Origin: JAUVRX01 sp049664225
GTDB taxonomy: Bacteria; Acidobacteriota; Thermoanaerobaculia; Multivoradales; JAHEKO01
Assembly: GCA_049664225.1 (NCBI GenBank)
Contig: JBATEX010000205.1
Location: forward strand, 1 to 64,000
Length of the DNA: 64,000 nt
Direction: 5' to 3'
Positions 34,038-43,363 of this stretch are shown in pieces. Made by a program: the position numbers and the translations under genes. Numbering within the stretch: position 1 is the stretch's first letter; each line of letters starts with the position of its first letter. Below the pieces are notes generated by a model that was not told the DNA's origin, ran no database searches, and saw only the letters and a program-made list of their open reading frames with translations.

Positions 34038-34724
34038 ATGAATCCTGTTGCCACAAGCGCTGGCGAGGCCGAGTACAGCTTGCGGGAACTGTCGGTTCCG
34101 CTGGATCTGCAGCGCCTGGTGCCGGCGGCCACGGATTGGGAAGTGGAGCTGGGCTTCGGCAAGGGGCGCTATCTGCTGCGCCGGGCCGAGTCCAGTCTCG
34201 ATCGCGGCTTTCTGGGTGTCGAGATGGCCGCCAGCTACTACCATCTGGCGCAGCGCCGAATGCGGCGCCGAAGGCTCTCCAATATCGTCCTGGTACACGG
34301 CGAGGCGCTGTACCTCTTGTCGGTGGTGCTGCCCCGTCGATTCGCCTCGGCAGTCCACGTCTATTTCCCCGACCCCTGGCCCAAGGTACGCCATCAGAAG
34401 CGGCGGCTCTTCGACACCGAGACCATCGATCTCGTCCTGGACCTGCTGGCCGAAGGGGGGCGATTGTGCTTCGCTACCGACTTTCTGGAGTATGGTGAGG
34501 TCGTCAAAGGAATTCTGGAATCGTACCCCGCGGTCGAGGTGGTAGAAGTCACTGGTCCCTGGGCCGATGGGGCGCGCACCAACTATGAGGCCAAGTATGA
34601 GCGCGAGGGTCGGCCCATCTTGCGACTGGAAGTCCAGCGGGTTTCAGGTAGCGGGGTCCCGCTGCATCCGCTGGGGGAGGCCTGTGTGCTGGCTGCGGTC
34701 GGCGTCAGACAGGAGGTTTTCTGA
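34038..34724 (+). CDS. trmB: tRNA (guanine-N7-)-methyltransferase
   Basis: A 228-residue SAM-dependent enzyme that methylates G46 of tRNAs. Family motifs: ELGFGKGRYLLRRAE (SAM site), GVEMAASYYHLAQRR, VHVYFPDPWPKVRHQKRRLF, and the C-terminal TNYEAKYEREGRPILRLEVQR. The start is 4 nt after the preceding stop and the end overlaps the next gene by 1 nt (TGATG). Confidence 0.95.
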   Translation: MNPVATSAGEAEYSLRELSVPLDLQRLVPAATDWEVELGFGKGRYLLRRAESSLDRGFLGVEMAASYYHLAQRRMRRRRLSNIVLVHGEALYLLSVVLPRRFASAVHVYFPDPWPKVRHQKRRLFDTETIDLVLDLLAEGGRLCFATDFLEYGEVVKGILESYPAVEVVEVTGPWADGARTNYEAKYEREGRPILRLEVQRVSGSGVPLHPLGEACVLAAVGVRQEVF

Positions 34725-35653
34725 TGAATGTCCTCATCCCTGGCGGGTCGGGGCTTGTGGGTCGAGCCTTGTCGCGGGAGCTGATCTCCAATGGGCACAG
34801 CTGTTGGATCCTGAGCCGGCGGCCGGACGCGATTGTCGATCTGCCTGCCGGAGCTCGAGTGGCCGCCTGGAACGGGACCTCTGCGGAAGCTCTCCGACCC
34901 CTGCTCGAGGGTGTCGATGCGGTGGTGAATCTGGCGGGCGAGAGCATCGGTGTCGGCCGTTGGAGTGCCAGTCGTAAGCGGGCGATTCTACGCAGCCGAA
35001 CCGAGTCGAGCCTTGCAGTAGCCGAGGCGCTTGTGGCAGTTGGCAACCAGAAGACAGTCCTGATACAGGCTTCAGCTGTCGGTTTCTACGGGCCCCGAGA
35101 GGACGAAGAGGTCACAGAGGATGGGTCGGCCGGCAACGACTTCCTGGCGCGAGTCTGTCGGGAATGGGAGGCGGCCAGTGAGTCCGTCGAAGCGGCGGGC
35201 CTGAGGAGGGCAGTGATTCGGACCGGTGTGGTGCTCAGCGCAGACGCTGGCGCCTTGCCCAAGATGCTTCTGCCGTTTCGTTTCTTCGCCGGTGGCCCGC
35301 TGGGCAGTGGTCGCCAATTCGTACCCTGGATCCACATAGCCGACGAGGCTGGTGCCATCCGCTTTCTGCTCGAAGACGAACAAGCCCGTGGTCCGTTCAA
35401 TCTCGTAGCACCCGGGACAGTCACCAATCGGCAATTCGGGCAGGCAATCGGCGAGATCCTCGGCCGACCCAGCGCGCTGCCGACGCCGGCTCTCGCCCTG
35501 CGGACGATGCTTGGAGAGATGTCGACTCTGTTGCTGGACGGGCAACGGGCGATCCCGCAGCGCTTGCTGGAATCCGGATACGAGTTCAAGTTTCCCGACT
35601 TGGAGTCAGCACTGAGAAATCTCCTGGGTTCTTCCGCCGCTTCAACCCCCTAG
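34724..35653 (+). CDS. TIGR01777-type NAD(P)-dependent epimerase/dehydratase
   Basis: A 309-residue short-chain dehydrogenase-like protein. The NAD(P) site is VLIPGGSGLVGRALSREL at 3-20, followed by VNLAGESIGVGRWS, IQASAVGFYGPREDEEVTE and RTGVVLSADAGALPKML, with a C-terminal PTPALALRTMLGEMSTLLLDGQRAIPQRL. These are hallmarks of the YfcH/SulA family, whose physiological substrate is not settled. Translationally coupled to trmB. Confidence 0.92.
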   Translation: MNVLIPGGSGLVGRALSRELISNGHSCWILSRRPDAIVDLPAGARVAAWNGTSAEALRPLLEGVDAVVNLAGESIGVGRWSASRKRAILRSRTESSLAVAEALVAVGNQKTVLIQASAVGFYGPREDEEVTEDGSAGNDFLARVCREWEAASESVEAAGLRRAVIRTGVVLSADAGALPKMLLPFRFFAGGPLGSGRQFVPWIHIADEAGAIRFLLEDEQARGPFNLVAPGTVTNRQFGQAIGEILGRPSALPTPALALRTMLGEMSTLLLDGQRAIPQRLLESGYEFKFPDLESALRNLLGSSAASTP

Positions 35654-35709
35654 CCCGATCCCCTCGCTCGAGTTTCGAGCTCGCTCCTGACCCGCCGCAG
35701 CAGCTCGAG

Positions 35710-36918
35710 TCAGGCGGTCCAGAGCTTCTGCAGACGTGCTGTCACCTCGGAGAGCATTTGAGGCTGCGTGTAGATTCGATATCGATCGATGCGGCCGAGA
35801 TGCCTGACGAAGTGGCTGGCCTCCTCCATGGGCTCCAACTGACCGTCGAAACGCTGGACCAGGACTCGGCTCTCTCCTAGGCGATGAGGATCCTTCGCTG
35901 CGTGTGAGACAAGGATGTGGGCGGCCCCGAACTCGGTGCGCAGCTGCGGTAGCAACTCTTCGAACCGACTCTTCTCTTCGAGCGACAAGTGCTCGCGAGT
36001 CTCGAACACCATGGGGAAGTAGCGGCGCTCGACCACCGCCAGGGCATGTTCGCTCCGGGAGCTGCGCATGGCTGTCATCGTCGAGATGTCGTCGAGCTCG
36101 AGAAAGGCCTCGGGGTCGGCCGGCCAGTGTTGATCGATCTCCTTGAGCCACTCGTTGAAGTGCAGCTCCAGCGCCTTACCCACTCGATTGAAATATACCT
36201 GGGTGAACATGTAGTAGCGAGCCATTACCAGGGCCTCGAGAGCGTGCACGCCGCCCTCCGCTACACCCAGTCCCCACTCGCCGGTCTCGGGATCCTCCAG
36301 GGTCACCATTGTGTCCAACAGGCGGGCCAGGTCGAAATTGCCATAGCGCACTCCGCAGAAGAGGCTGTCCCTCAACAGATAGTCCATCTTGTCGACATCC
36401 AGCTCGCTGGAGACGATCTGGGCCAGAAGGCGCTCGCGGGCTGTCCCCGGATTCTCGAGCAGACGAGCCACCTGGGTCGGCTCCACGCCCTCGCCCCTAC
36501 GCTGGAAGATGGACTCGAGCTCCGCGGTTCGCAGGAGTCTCTGAGTCATGGCCTCATGGTCGAGATCCTCTTCGAAGAGGCCCTCGGCGGAGTGGCTGAA
36601 GGGGGCATGCCCGATGTCGTGGAGCAGAGCCGCAACCCTGACCAGTCTCCGATCTCGACTGCCTGGCTGGTTGTCGAGCAGGTCCGGGTTGCGGTTGGCT
36701 AGGGCGTCGTAGACCCGTCCAGCGAGCTCCATCGCACCCAGCACGTGACTGAATCTGGCGTGCTCGGCACCTGGAAACACCAAGGAGGTGAAACCCAGCT
36801 GTCGAATCGACCTGAGGCGTTGAACGGGCCGGCTGTCGATCAGCGCCCGCTCGAGGGAGTCGGCATGGATAAACCCGTGAACCGGGTCGCGAAAGGAAGC
36901 TGTAGGTCGGGTGGCCAA
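35710..36918 (-). CDS. HD-domain phosphohydrolase (dGTPase/SAMHD1-like)
   Basis: The protein has 402 residues. The start is TTG at 36918 with AGGGG 7 nt upstream; no suitable ATG exists. The metal site is formed by HARFSHVLGAMELA (His), ALLHDIGHAPFSHSAEG (HD) and an aspartate in SSELDVDKMDYLLRDSLFCG. The opening FRDPVHGFIHADSLERALID is typical of the COG1078 family, hydrolases of dNTPs or related nucleotides. Substrate is inferred only. It converges on the epimerase gene with a 56-nt gap. Confidence 0.92.
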   Translation of the reverse strand: MATRPTASFRDPVHGFIHADSLERALIDSRPVQRLRSIRQLGFTSLVFPGAEHARFSHVLGAMELAGRVYDALANRNPDLLDNQPGSRDRRLVRVAALLHDIGHAPFSHSAEGLFEEDLDHEAMTQRLLRTAELESIFQRRGEGVEPTQVARLLENPGTARERLLAQIVSSELDVDKMDYLLRDSLFCGVRYGNFDLARLLDTMVTLEDPETGEWGLGVAEGGVHALEALVMARYYMFTQVYFNRVGKALELHFNEWLKEIDQHWPADPEAFLELDDISTMTAMRSSRSEHALAVVERRYFPMVFETREHLSLEEKSRFEELLPQLRTEFGAAHILVSHAAKDPHRLGESRVLVQRFDGQLEPMEEASHFVRHLGRIDRYRIYTQPQMLSEVTARLQKLWTA

Positions 36919-36984
36919 AGGTCGTCCCCTTGCCGGGCTATTGCGGAGCTCTGCATCGTGTCTGGGATTCGAGCCGAGCTCTCT

Positions 36985-38250
36985 TCAATCTGGTGGAGCT
37001 ACCCTCTCGTCGACTCCGGTCTCACCTTCGGAGCGAGCGATGATGGCGGCGCCGCAGGAATCGCTGAATACATTGACAACAGTTCGGTACATATCCAGCG
37101 GTCGATCGACTGCCAGCATGGCGCCGACCAGGACCTCCACCTCCGGTCCTCGGAGATTCACCGCCTCGAGCACGATGAAGATGATGACCAGACCGGCCGA
37201 GGGCACCGCGGCTGCTCCGATCGATGCCAGAAGGGCCGTGATCACGACCACGGCCTGTTGTCCGATTGAGAGGTCGACTCCCAGGACCTGAGAGATGAAG
37301 AGGACTCCGGCGCACTCGTAGAGTGCCGTGCCGTCCATGTTGACGGTCGCCCCCATGGGCAGAACGAACGAGGAGATCCGGTTCGATACTCCGACCTTGT
37401 TCTCCACCGCGTTGAGGGTCACCGGCAGAGTGGCTCCCGAGGAGCTGGTCGAGAATGCCATGGCCATGGGTTCGGCCATGTTGCGAAAGTGAATCCGCGG
37501 CCGGATTCGTCCCAACAAGAGGAGCAGTAGCGGCAGTGTGATCAACAAATGGAAGGTCAAGCCGAATGCGATCGTCGCCATGTAGAGGCCCAGGGCGCGA
37601 AACGACTCCAGCCCGGAGGAGCCGACGACTCTCGTGATGAGACCAAAGACCCCCAGAGGGGCAAATCGAATAACGCCGGAGGTGAGCCGCATCATGGCTT
37701 GGAAGGCGGACTCGAAGAGCTCGACCAGAAAGTCTCGAGGCCTGTCGGGCAGGCTGGCGATGCTCATTCCCAAGAGGATGCTGAAGAAGATCATTGCCAG
37801 CATGTTGGGCTTGGCGGCGGCAGCGACGACATTCTCGGGCACGATATCCAGCAGCAGATCGACCGGCGAGCTGGGGGTCGACAGCTCGGGAATCGCGGCG
37901 GTCTCGGTACCAGCGATATTGGCACCGACACCTGGCTTGATCAGATTGACCATGGCGAGACCGGCCAGGATCGCCAGAGTGCTGGACAGGACGTAGTAGC
38001 CCATCGTCTTGCCGAACAGCCTGCCCAGGCTGCGGCCGCCGCCGACGGCCGAGACTCCGGAAACGATGGAAGTGACGATCAGCGGCACGATGACCATCTT
38101 GAGCAGGCGAATGAAGAGAGTGCCGAGCCAACCAACTTTCGGCGCGACCTGCTCTCCCCAGAGCAGCCCGACCACGGTGCCGAGGGCCATGGCGAGCAGG
38201 ATCTGCCAATGCAGTCGCTTGTACCAGGGGGTGGCGGCGGTGCTTTCCAT
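36985..38250 (-). CDS. Dicarboxylate/amino-acid:cation symporter (DAACS family)
   Basis: A 421-residue inner-membrane transporter with eight membrane helices and two re-entrant loops. Family motifs: serine-rich TSSSGATLPVTLNA, the cation/substrate-binding MGATVNMDGTALYE, and the C-terminal GAAAVPSAGLVIIFIVLEAV followed by DRPLDMYRTVVNVFSDS (substrate-contacting Asp and Arg/Thr). It takes up glutamate, aspartate or C4-dicarboxylates with sodium or protons; the exact substrate is not evident. Single gene. Confidence 0.95.
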   Translation of the reverse strand: MESTAATPWYKRLHWQILLAMALGTVVGLLWGEQVAPKVGWLGTLFIRLLKMVIVPLIVTSIVSGVSAVGGGRSLGRLFGKTMGYYVLSSTLAILAGLAMVNLIKPGVGANIAGTETAAIPELSTPSSPVDLLLDIVPENVVAAAAKPNMLAMIFFSILLGMSIASLPDRPRDFLVELFESAFQAMMRLTSGVIRFAPLGVFGLITRVVGSSGLESFRALGLYMATIAFGLTFHLLITLPLLLLLLGRIRPRIHFRNMAEPMAMAFSTSSSGATLPVTLNAVENKVGVSNRISSFVLPMGATVNMDGTALYECAGVLFISQVLGVDLSIGQQAVVVITALLASIGAAAVPSAGLVIIFIVLEAVNLRGPEVEVLVGAMLAVDRPLDMYRTVVNVFSDSCGAAIIARSEGETGVDERVAPPD

Positions 38251-38357
38251 TGCAGCGTCACGTTACGGTATGAGCTCGTGTCAGCGCAACCGGCCGACTC
38301 GGTCGCTTGCTTGTGCCCGATTGGAGCAAGCCATGGAATCCGGCTGTAGCTAGGGCA

Positions 38358-38849
38358 CTAGTGGGGTGGTACCTGCCGCCAGCCAATCTTCTCGATCTGT
38401 TGCTCGTCACCCAGGGCCGCGAGAAGCTCGGCAACGGTCTCGCCGTCCGGGGGTATGGACTGATCGGCGGCGAGCTCGGCCAGCGGAGCGAGGAAGAAGC
38501 GTCTTTGTCGGAGCCGTGGATGGGGGATCTGGAGCTCCGGCTCGTCCACCTGGAGATCGTCGAAGAACAACAAATCGATGTCTAGGGGACGGGCCCCGAA
38601 ACGCGCCGCCTGCGTCCTGCCGGCGGCGAGCTCGAGAGCCTTCGCCAGTCCCAGGAGTTGCCAGGGATCAAGCCTTGTGTCGGCCAGCAACGCCGTGTTG
38701 AGATACGCCGGTTGGGGGATGGGGGAGATGGGGCTGGAGCGGTAGACGGGTGCGATGTTCAGGATGACGAGATGACTCTGTAGTCCTTTGATCGCGGTTC
38801 GAAAAGCTGCCTCAGGGTCACCGAGATTCCCGCCCAGGGCCAGCGCTAC
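38358..38849 (-). CDS. folK: HPPK (folate synthesis), start codon unresolved
   Basis: The frame encodes a full-length 163-residue 6-hydroxymethyl-7,8-dihydropterin pyrophosphokinase: VALALGGNLGDPEAAF, PVYRSSPISPIPQPAYLNTA, FGARPLDIDLLFFDD and LQIPHPRLRQRRFFLAPLAEL. However, reading upstream from the family N-terminus (GTA codon at 38849) there is no in-frame ATG, GTG or TTG for over 200 nt. Nearby ATG (38920) and TTG (38909 region) codons lie in other frames and stop before or at the gene. A single-base shift in 38850-38915, a rare start codon, or a recent mutation would explain this. Spacing (67 nt after the FYDLN gene) suggests one transcript. Confidence 0.82.
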   Translation of the reverse strand, partial: VALALGGNLGDPEAAFRTAIKGLQSHLVILNIAPVYRSSPISPIPQPAYLNTALLADTRLDPWQLLGLAKALELAAGRTQAARFGARPLDIDLLFFDDLQVDEPELQIPHPRLRQRRFFLAPLAELAADQSIPPDGETVAELLAALGDEQQIEKIGWRQVPPH

Positions 38850-38916
38850 CCTGAAAGTATGATTCTCAGGTCGAAGGGGACGCCGAGTCCGGAGCCTGCC
38901 CGTTGACCAACTCCTC

Positions 38917-39198
38917 TCATTCCTCAGGCGACTGGGTCTCTTCTGCCGGGTCTTCCGGCGCGTCTTCCTTCTTGTCTTTCTTGGCCTTGGCGGGTTTTGC
39001 TTTCTTGGCCTTGGTGGATTTTGCTTTCTTGGCCTTGCTGCTGGAAGACTTGTCGGCGGCCTGATTCTCGTCCGCTGATGCTTTGGCTAGCTCTTCCTGG
39101 TCGCCTCCGCAACTCGGGCAGACAAGCTGGCTCCGACCCAGGTCGTAGAACTTGGTACCGCAGCTCAGGCACTCGTGTTTGTTTCCCAGGTCGGCCAT
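38917..39198 (-). CDS. FYDLN-type zinc-ribbon protein (TIGR02300-like)
   Basis: The protein has 93 residues, starting at the ATG at 39198 with AGGAGG 9 nt upstream. The N-terminus MADLGNKHECLSCGTKFYDL with a second CPSCGG pair forms a zinc ribbon (two CxxC pairs) with the FYDLN-acid-like segment. The rest is a Lys/Ala-rich low-complexity tail (KAKKAKSTKAKKAKPAKAKK) ending in an acidic stretch (EDAPEDPAEE). The role is unknown; such proteins are small cytoplasmic factors. folK follows on the same strand. Confidence 0.85.
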   Translation of the reverse strand: MADLGNKHECLSCGTKFYDLGRSQLVCPSCGGDQEELAKASADENQAADKSSSSKAKKAKSTKAKKAKPAKAKKDKKEDAPEDPAEETQSPEE

Positions 39199-39409
39199 GT
39201 TCAGAATTCCTCCTAGCGGGCGAGCGGCAAAGTAGCATCGGTCTGAGGGCCTGTCAAGGCTTCCGCTCGGCGCGTCGGTTGCCCTCCACACGATCCCGTC
39301 GGTTGCGTCCAACAGATTGTGGAGGTAGCATCCGTCTCGCCCCTTGGCCCATGGCTGAGGGAGCGGTTCGTGCGCCGGGAACCATCCGTTTATCCTAGAG
39401 GTTGTCTGA

Positions 39410-40135
39410 ATGCCGCTGATCAGGATCTGTGTAGCCTGCCTTTTGCTGGCGATCTCGTGTCCGGCGTGGTCCGAGGATGCGCTGCCTGACCCGCGGGGCG
39501 AGGGCCAGAGTCCGTCCGAAAAGCTGACCGCTCTCGTCGAGCGGGTACGGCTCGAGCAGAGCAGGGTCAGCAGCCTCGAAGCCGACTTCAAGCAACTCAA
39601 GGAGAGCTCCATGCTCGTGGAGGTGGTGGAGGCGGTGGGCACCTTCGCCTACTCCGCTCCGGATCACGTGCGCTGGGACTATCGGTCACCGAACCCGATC
39701 TCGATGTTGATCGATGGTGACGAGATGACTACTTGGTTTCGGGACCTCGGGCAGGCGGAAAAGGTGAAGGTCGGTCGCCGCTCGCAGCGGGTCCTGGAGT
39801 ACCTGGGTGCCACGAGCCCGTTGGACGACATGCTGCAATACTTCTCGGTCACCCTGACTCTGCCCGAGGACGTGACCCAGCCCTTCTTGCTGGAGCTGTC
39901 GCCCCTGTTCGACAAGGTGGCGAAGCGACTCCAGGGAGTCACGATCTGGATCGGCGGGGAACACTACCTACCCATTCGTCTGCGCTACGTCGATGCCGAC
40001 GGCGACGTGACCGATCTGAGATTCGAGAATCTCAGAATCAACGGCTCGGTGCCAGTCGAGCGGTTCGACCTGCGGCTGCCGGATAGCGTCAACGTTCGGA
40101 TTGTCGAGCTGGATCAACGCACTCGCCTCCAGTAA
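39410..40135 (+). CDS. lolA: Outer-membrane lipoprotein carrier protein LolA
   Basis: The protein has 241 residues. A signal peptide (ICVACLLLAISCPAWS) leads to a periplasmic LolA fold: SSLEADFKQLKESSMLVEVV, GTFAYSAPDHVRWDYRSPNP and TTWFRDLGQAEKV. It ferries lipoproteins from LolCDE to the outer membrane, in line with the several outer-membrane-type lipoproteins in this window. It lies 33 nt upstream of tgt, probably in one transcript. Confidence 0.88.
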   Translation: MPLIRICVACLLLAISCPAWSEDALPDPRGEGQSPSEKLTALVERVRLEQSRVSSLEADFKQLKESSMLVEVVEAVGTFAYSAPDHVRWDYRSPNPISMLIDGDEMTTWFRDLGQAEKVKVGRRSQRVLEYLGATSPLDDMLQYFSVTLTLPEDVTQPFLLELSPLFDKVAKRLQGVTIWIGGEHYLPIRLRYVDADGDVTDLRFENLRINGSVPVERFDLRLPDSVNVRIVELDQRTRLQ

Positions 40136-40168
40136 GAGCTCTGGCCCGTTTCGCCGTCCTCCCTGCCG

Positions 40169-41326
40169 ATGGAATTCGCCTTCGAGGTCTTCGCCAGCGA
40201 CGGCAAAGCTCGTCGAGCGAGACTCACTCTGCCACACGGGGTCGTCGAGACACCGGCCTTCATGCCGGTGGGTACGCTCGGGGCAGTCAAGGGGCTATCG
40301 CCTTCTGATCTGGAGGCTGCCGGCGCCTCCATCATGCTGTCCAACCTGTACCATCTCAGCTTGCGGCCCGGAATCGAAGTCATCGAGACTCTGGGTGGAC
40401 TGCACGAGTTCACCGGTTGGCAGCGACCGATGCTCACTGACAGCGGCGGGTACCAGGTGTTCAGCTTGGCAAATCTGCGCCACGTCGGAGTCGATGGGGT
40501 GACGTTCCGTAGCCATCTGGACGGAGCCGAGCTCCGTCTGACTCCAGAGTCGGTGGTCCAGGCACAGCGGCGCATCGGAGTCGACATCGCCATGGTGCTG
40601 GACGAATGTCCGCCCTGGCCGGTAACCCGGGAAGTAGCGGCGGCCTCCCTCGATCGCACCCATCAGTGGGCCATTCGGTCACGCCAGGCCTGGCAGGGCA
40701 CGGGAATGGCGCTGTTCGGGATTCTCCAAGGCAGCATCTTCCCCGAGCTGCGCCAGCGTGCAGCGGAACAGTTGAGCGAGCTCGATTTCGGCGGCTATGC
40801 CATCGGTGGCGTGAGCGTGGGAGAGCCGACCCGGGAACGGCGAGCGGTGATCGAGTTGACGGCCCCTCTTCTGCCGACCGGCAAGCCCCGGTATCTGATG
40901 GGTGTCGGGACCCCGCGAGATATTGTTCATGCCGTCCAACAGGGTGTCGACCTGTTCGACTGCGTGCTGCCGTCGCGCAATGCCCGCCATGGGATGCTGT
41001 TTACCCGCCAGGGATTGGTGCGCATCAAGAACGCAAGGTATCGGGAGGACTCTCGACCGGTGGATCCCGACTGTTCCTGCCCGATTTGTCGGCGGGTCAG
41101 CCGTGCGCTGCTGCACCATCTGATCCGCAGCGGCGAGCTAACCGGCGCGGTGCTCGCAACCCAGCACAATGTCCGCTACTATCTTGACTTTGTGATGCAT
41201 CTCAGAGAAGCTATCGCGTCCGGAACGCTTAGCCGTGTAGCGGCGTCGGTGGCTGCTTGCTATCCGGAAGACAGCTCGTTCTCGGAATCGCCAGCAACTC
41301 CTGATTCAACCGCTTCCATTTCCTGA
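40169..41326 (+). CDS. tgt: Queuine tRNA-ribosyltransferase
   Basis: A 385-residue enzyme that exchanges guanine-34 of certain tRNAs for preQ1. Motifs: VETPAFMPVGTLGAVKGL, the general-base region MLTDSGGYQVFSL, GYAIGGVSVGE, the nucleophile region DLFDCVLPSRNARHG, and the zinc site DCSCPICRRVSRALLHHL. Size is normal for the family. It directly precedes the sec genes, as in many bacteria (tgt-yajC-secDF). Confidence 0.97.
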   Translation: MEFAFEVFASDGKARRARLTLPHGVVETPAFMPVGTLGAVKGLSPSDLEAAGASIMLSNLYHLSLRPGIEVIETLGGLHEFTGWQRPMLTDSGGYQVFSLANLRHVGVDGVTFRSHLDGAELRLTPESVVQAQRRIGVDIAMVLDECPPWPVTREVAAASLDRTHQWAIRSRQAWQGTGMALFGILQGSIFPELRQRAAEQLSELDFGGYAIGGVSVGEPTRERRAVIELTAPLLPTGKPRYLMGVGTPRDIVHAVQQGVDLFDCVLPSRNARHGMLFTRQGLVRIKNARYREDSRPVDPDCSCPICRRVSRALLHHLIRSGELTGAVLATQHNVRYYLDFVMHLREAIASGTLSRVAASVAACYPEDSSFSESPATPDSTASIS

Positions 41327-41410
41327 TCTCGAATGAGGATTTCGGAGAGTTTCGACTTGTCGCTGCCGAGTCATCGGGCGTAATCGCCGCAGGCAAGAGG
41401 GGTAGTGCCT

Positions 41411-41737
41411 ATGAGTCATCCAATCGCAGTTCTCGCAGTCGCAGAAGGGGCATCGGCACCTGCGTTCATGCAGTTCGTTCCGATCCTGCTGGTCTTCGCC
41501 ATCTTCTACTTCCTGTTGATCGCGCCGATGCGCAAGCGGCAGAAGGCGCTTCAAAGCCTGATCGAGAGCTTGAAGAAGGGTGATCGGGTGGTCACCAACG
41601 GCGGGCTCTACGGCACGGTCGCGGCGGTCGAAGACAAGGTGGTCGTCCTCAAGCTGGCCGAGAACTTGAAGGTCAGAGTCGCGAAATCGGCGATTTCTGG
41701 CTTCGAAGGGCAAGAGGACGAAGGAGATCGGAAATGA
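41411..41737 (+). CDS. yajC: Sec translocase accessory protein YajC
   Basis: The protein has 108 residues. The ATG at 41411 is preferred over a GTG at 41405. One membrane helix (FVPILLVFAIFYFLLIAPMR) is followed by the YajC motif KRQKALQSLIESLKKGDRVV and a small cytoplasmic domain (TNGGLYGTVAAVEDKVVVLK). It associates with SecD and SecF. The stop overlaps the secD start by 4 nt. Confidence 0.96.
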   Translation: MSHPIAVLAVAEGASAPAFMQFVPILLVFAIFYFLLIAPMRKRQKALQSLIESLKKGDRVVTNGGLYGTVAAVEDKVVVLKLAENLKVRVAKSAISGFEGQEDEGDRK

Positions 41738-43308
41738 GCGGCAATCTTCTCTGGCGGGGGCTCCTGATCTTTGCTGTCGTCACTCTGGCAGTGATCTCGG
41801 CGTATCCTCTTCAGGAAAAACTCAAGCTCGGCCTGGATCTGCGAGGAGGCATTCACCTGGTGCTGCAGGTCGAGGTCGATGATGCCGTCCGGTCCGAGAC
41901 GACCAAAGACATCGACCGGCTCGTTCAAGAAGTGGCCGATGTCGGGATCGAAGACGTCACGACGAGTCTCACCTCGAGCTCCAGCTTCGAAATGCTGGGT
42001 GTGCCAGCCGAGCGGGATCGAGAGATTGGCGGCATCGTCACCGAGTATCTGCCGGGCTGGAACTGGCAGCGCCGCGGAGATCTGCTGGCCTTCAAGATGG
42101 AGCTTGCCAACCTCAACGAGATCCAGAATCTGGCCGTAAAGCAGGCGTTGGAGACGATCCGCAACCGAGTCGACGAGTTCGGTGTGGCGGATCCGGTGAT
42201 TCAGCGGCAGGGGATGGAGGGCGATCGGATCGTGGTGCAGCTTCCCGGGGTAGATGATCCCGAACGTGTCAAGAAGCTGATCAAGAACACCGCGTTCCTG
42301 GAGTTTCGACTCGTCACCCATCCTCCGGGGGGAGGTGGCGTGGGGAGCCGAGAAGAGATCATGGCGCACTACGGTGGCCAGATGCCCGAGAACGTTGAGA
42401 TTCTCACCGGCGCCATCCGTGATGATCAGGGCCGGGCCATCGGTCAGCAGTTCTACGCAGTGGAGAAGCGGACCGTCATTACGGGCCGAGATCTGAAGAC
42501 GGCGCGGCCCGGTGTCGGTGAGTTCAACCAGCCGGTTGTCAACTTCTATCTCACCCATGAAGGTGGAAAGCTGTTCTCCGAAGCCACCGGTGCCAACGTC
42601 GGCAAGGGTCTGGCGATCGTGCTGGACGGCAATGTGGTCTCGGCGCCGAACATCCGCACGCGAATCGGCGACTCCGGTCTCATCGAGGGTAGCTTCACTC
42701 GACAGGAAGTCGAGGATCTGTCGACTGTCTTGAGATCGGGTGCGTTGCCCGCCGGCATCACCTATCTCGAGGAGAGAACCGTCGGCCCGACTCTTGGGCA
42801 AGATTCCATCCGCCAGGGAATCAGGGCTGGATTGATCGGCCTGGCGCTCGTCGTCCTCGCCATGCTCTTGGTGTACAAGGGGACAGGCGTGAATGCCGTT
42901 CTCGCCCTGACACTGAATATCATCCTGATCTTTGGTGCATTGGCCTATTTCGGAGCCACCCTGACCCTACCCGGCATCGCCGGCATCGTGCTGACGATCG
43001 GTATGGCGGTCGATGCCAACGTGCTGATCTTCGAGCGGATCCGCGAAGAGTTGCACCATGGTAGAACGGTCAAGTCGGCGATCGATGCCGGGTTTGGCAA
43101 GGCCCTGTCGTCGGTGATGGACGCCAATATCACGACCTTGATTGCGGCCCTGTTTCTGTTCCAGTTTGGAACGGGTGCCATTCGGGGATTCGCGGTGACT
43201 CTGTCCATAGGAATTCTCGCTTCACTGTTCACGGCCATCTTCGTGAGTCGATGGATTTTCGATCTGGTTCTTTCGCAGCGACGTCGCGTCGATCGACTGT
43301 CGATCTAG
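41734..43308 (+). CDS. secD: Protein translocase subunit SecD
   Basis: The protein has 524 residues, six membrane helices and a large periplasmic P1 domain. Motifs: KLGLDLRGGIHLVLQVEVDD, QALETIRNRVDEFGVADPVI, GxNVGKGLAIVLDGNVVSAP, RSGALPAGITYLEERTVGPT and the GMAVDANVLIFERIREEL proton-path region. It uses the proton gradient to complete export of proteins across the inner membrane. Gene order yajC-secD-secF is conserved. Confidence 0.97.
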   Translation: MSGNLLWRGLLIFAVVTLAVISAYPLQEKLKLGLDLRGGIHLVLQVEVDDAVRSETTKDIDRLVQEVADVGIEDVTTSLTSSSSFEMLGVPAERDREIGGIVTEYLPGWNWQRRGDLLAFKMELANLNEIQNLAVKQALETIRNRVDEFGVADPVIQRQGMEGDRIVVQLPGVDDPERVKKLIKNTAFLEFRLVTHPPGGGGVGSREEIMAHYGGQMPENVEILTGAIRDDQGRAIGQQFYAVEKRTVITGRDLKTARPGVGEFNQPVVNFYLTHEGGKLFSEATGANVGKGLAIVLDGNVVSAPNIRTRIGDSGLIEGSFTRQEVEDLSTVLRSGALPAGITYLEERTVGPTLGQDSIRQGIRAGLIGLALVVLAMLLVYKGTGVNAVLALTLNIILIFGALAYFGATLTLPGIAGIVLTIGMAVDANVLIFERIREELHHGRTVKSAIDAGFGKALSSVMDANITTLIAALFLFQFGTGAIRGFAVTLSIGILASLFTAIFVSRWIFDLVLSQRRRVDRLSI

Positions 43309-43363
43309 TCATCTGGACTGGCTCTCGATCGGTTGACGAGAGACGGTCGCGGGAGTAGAGCGC

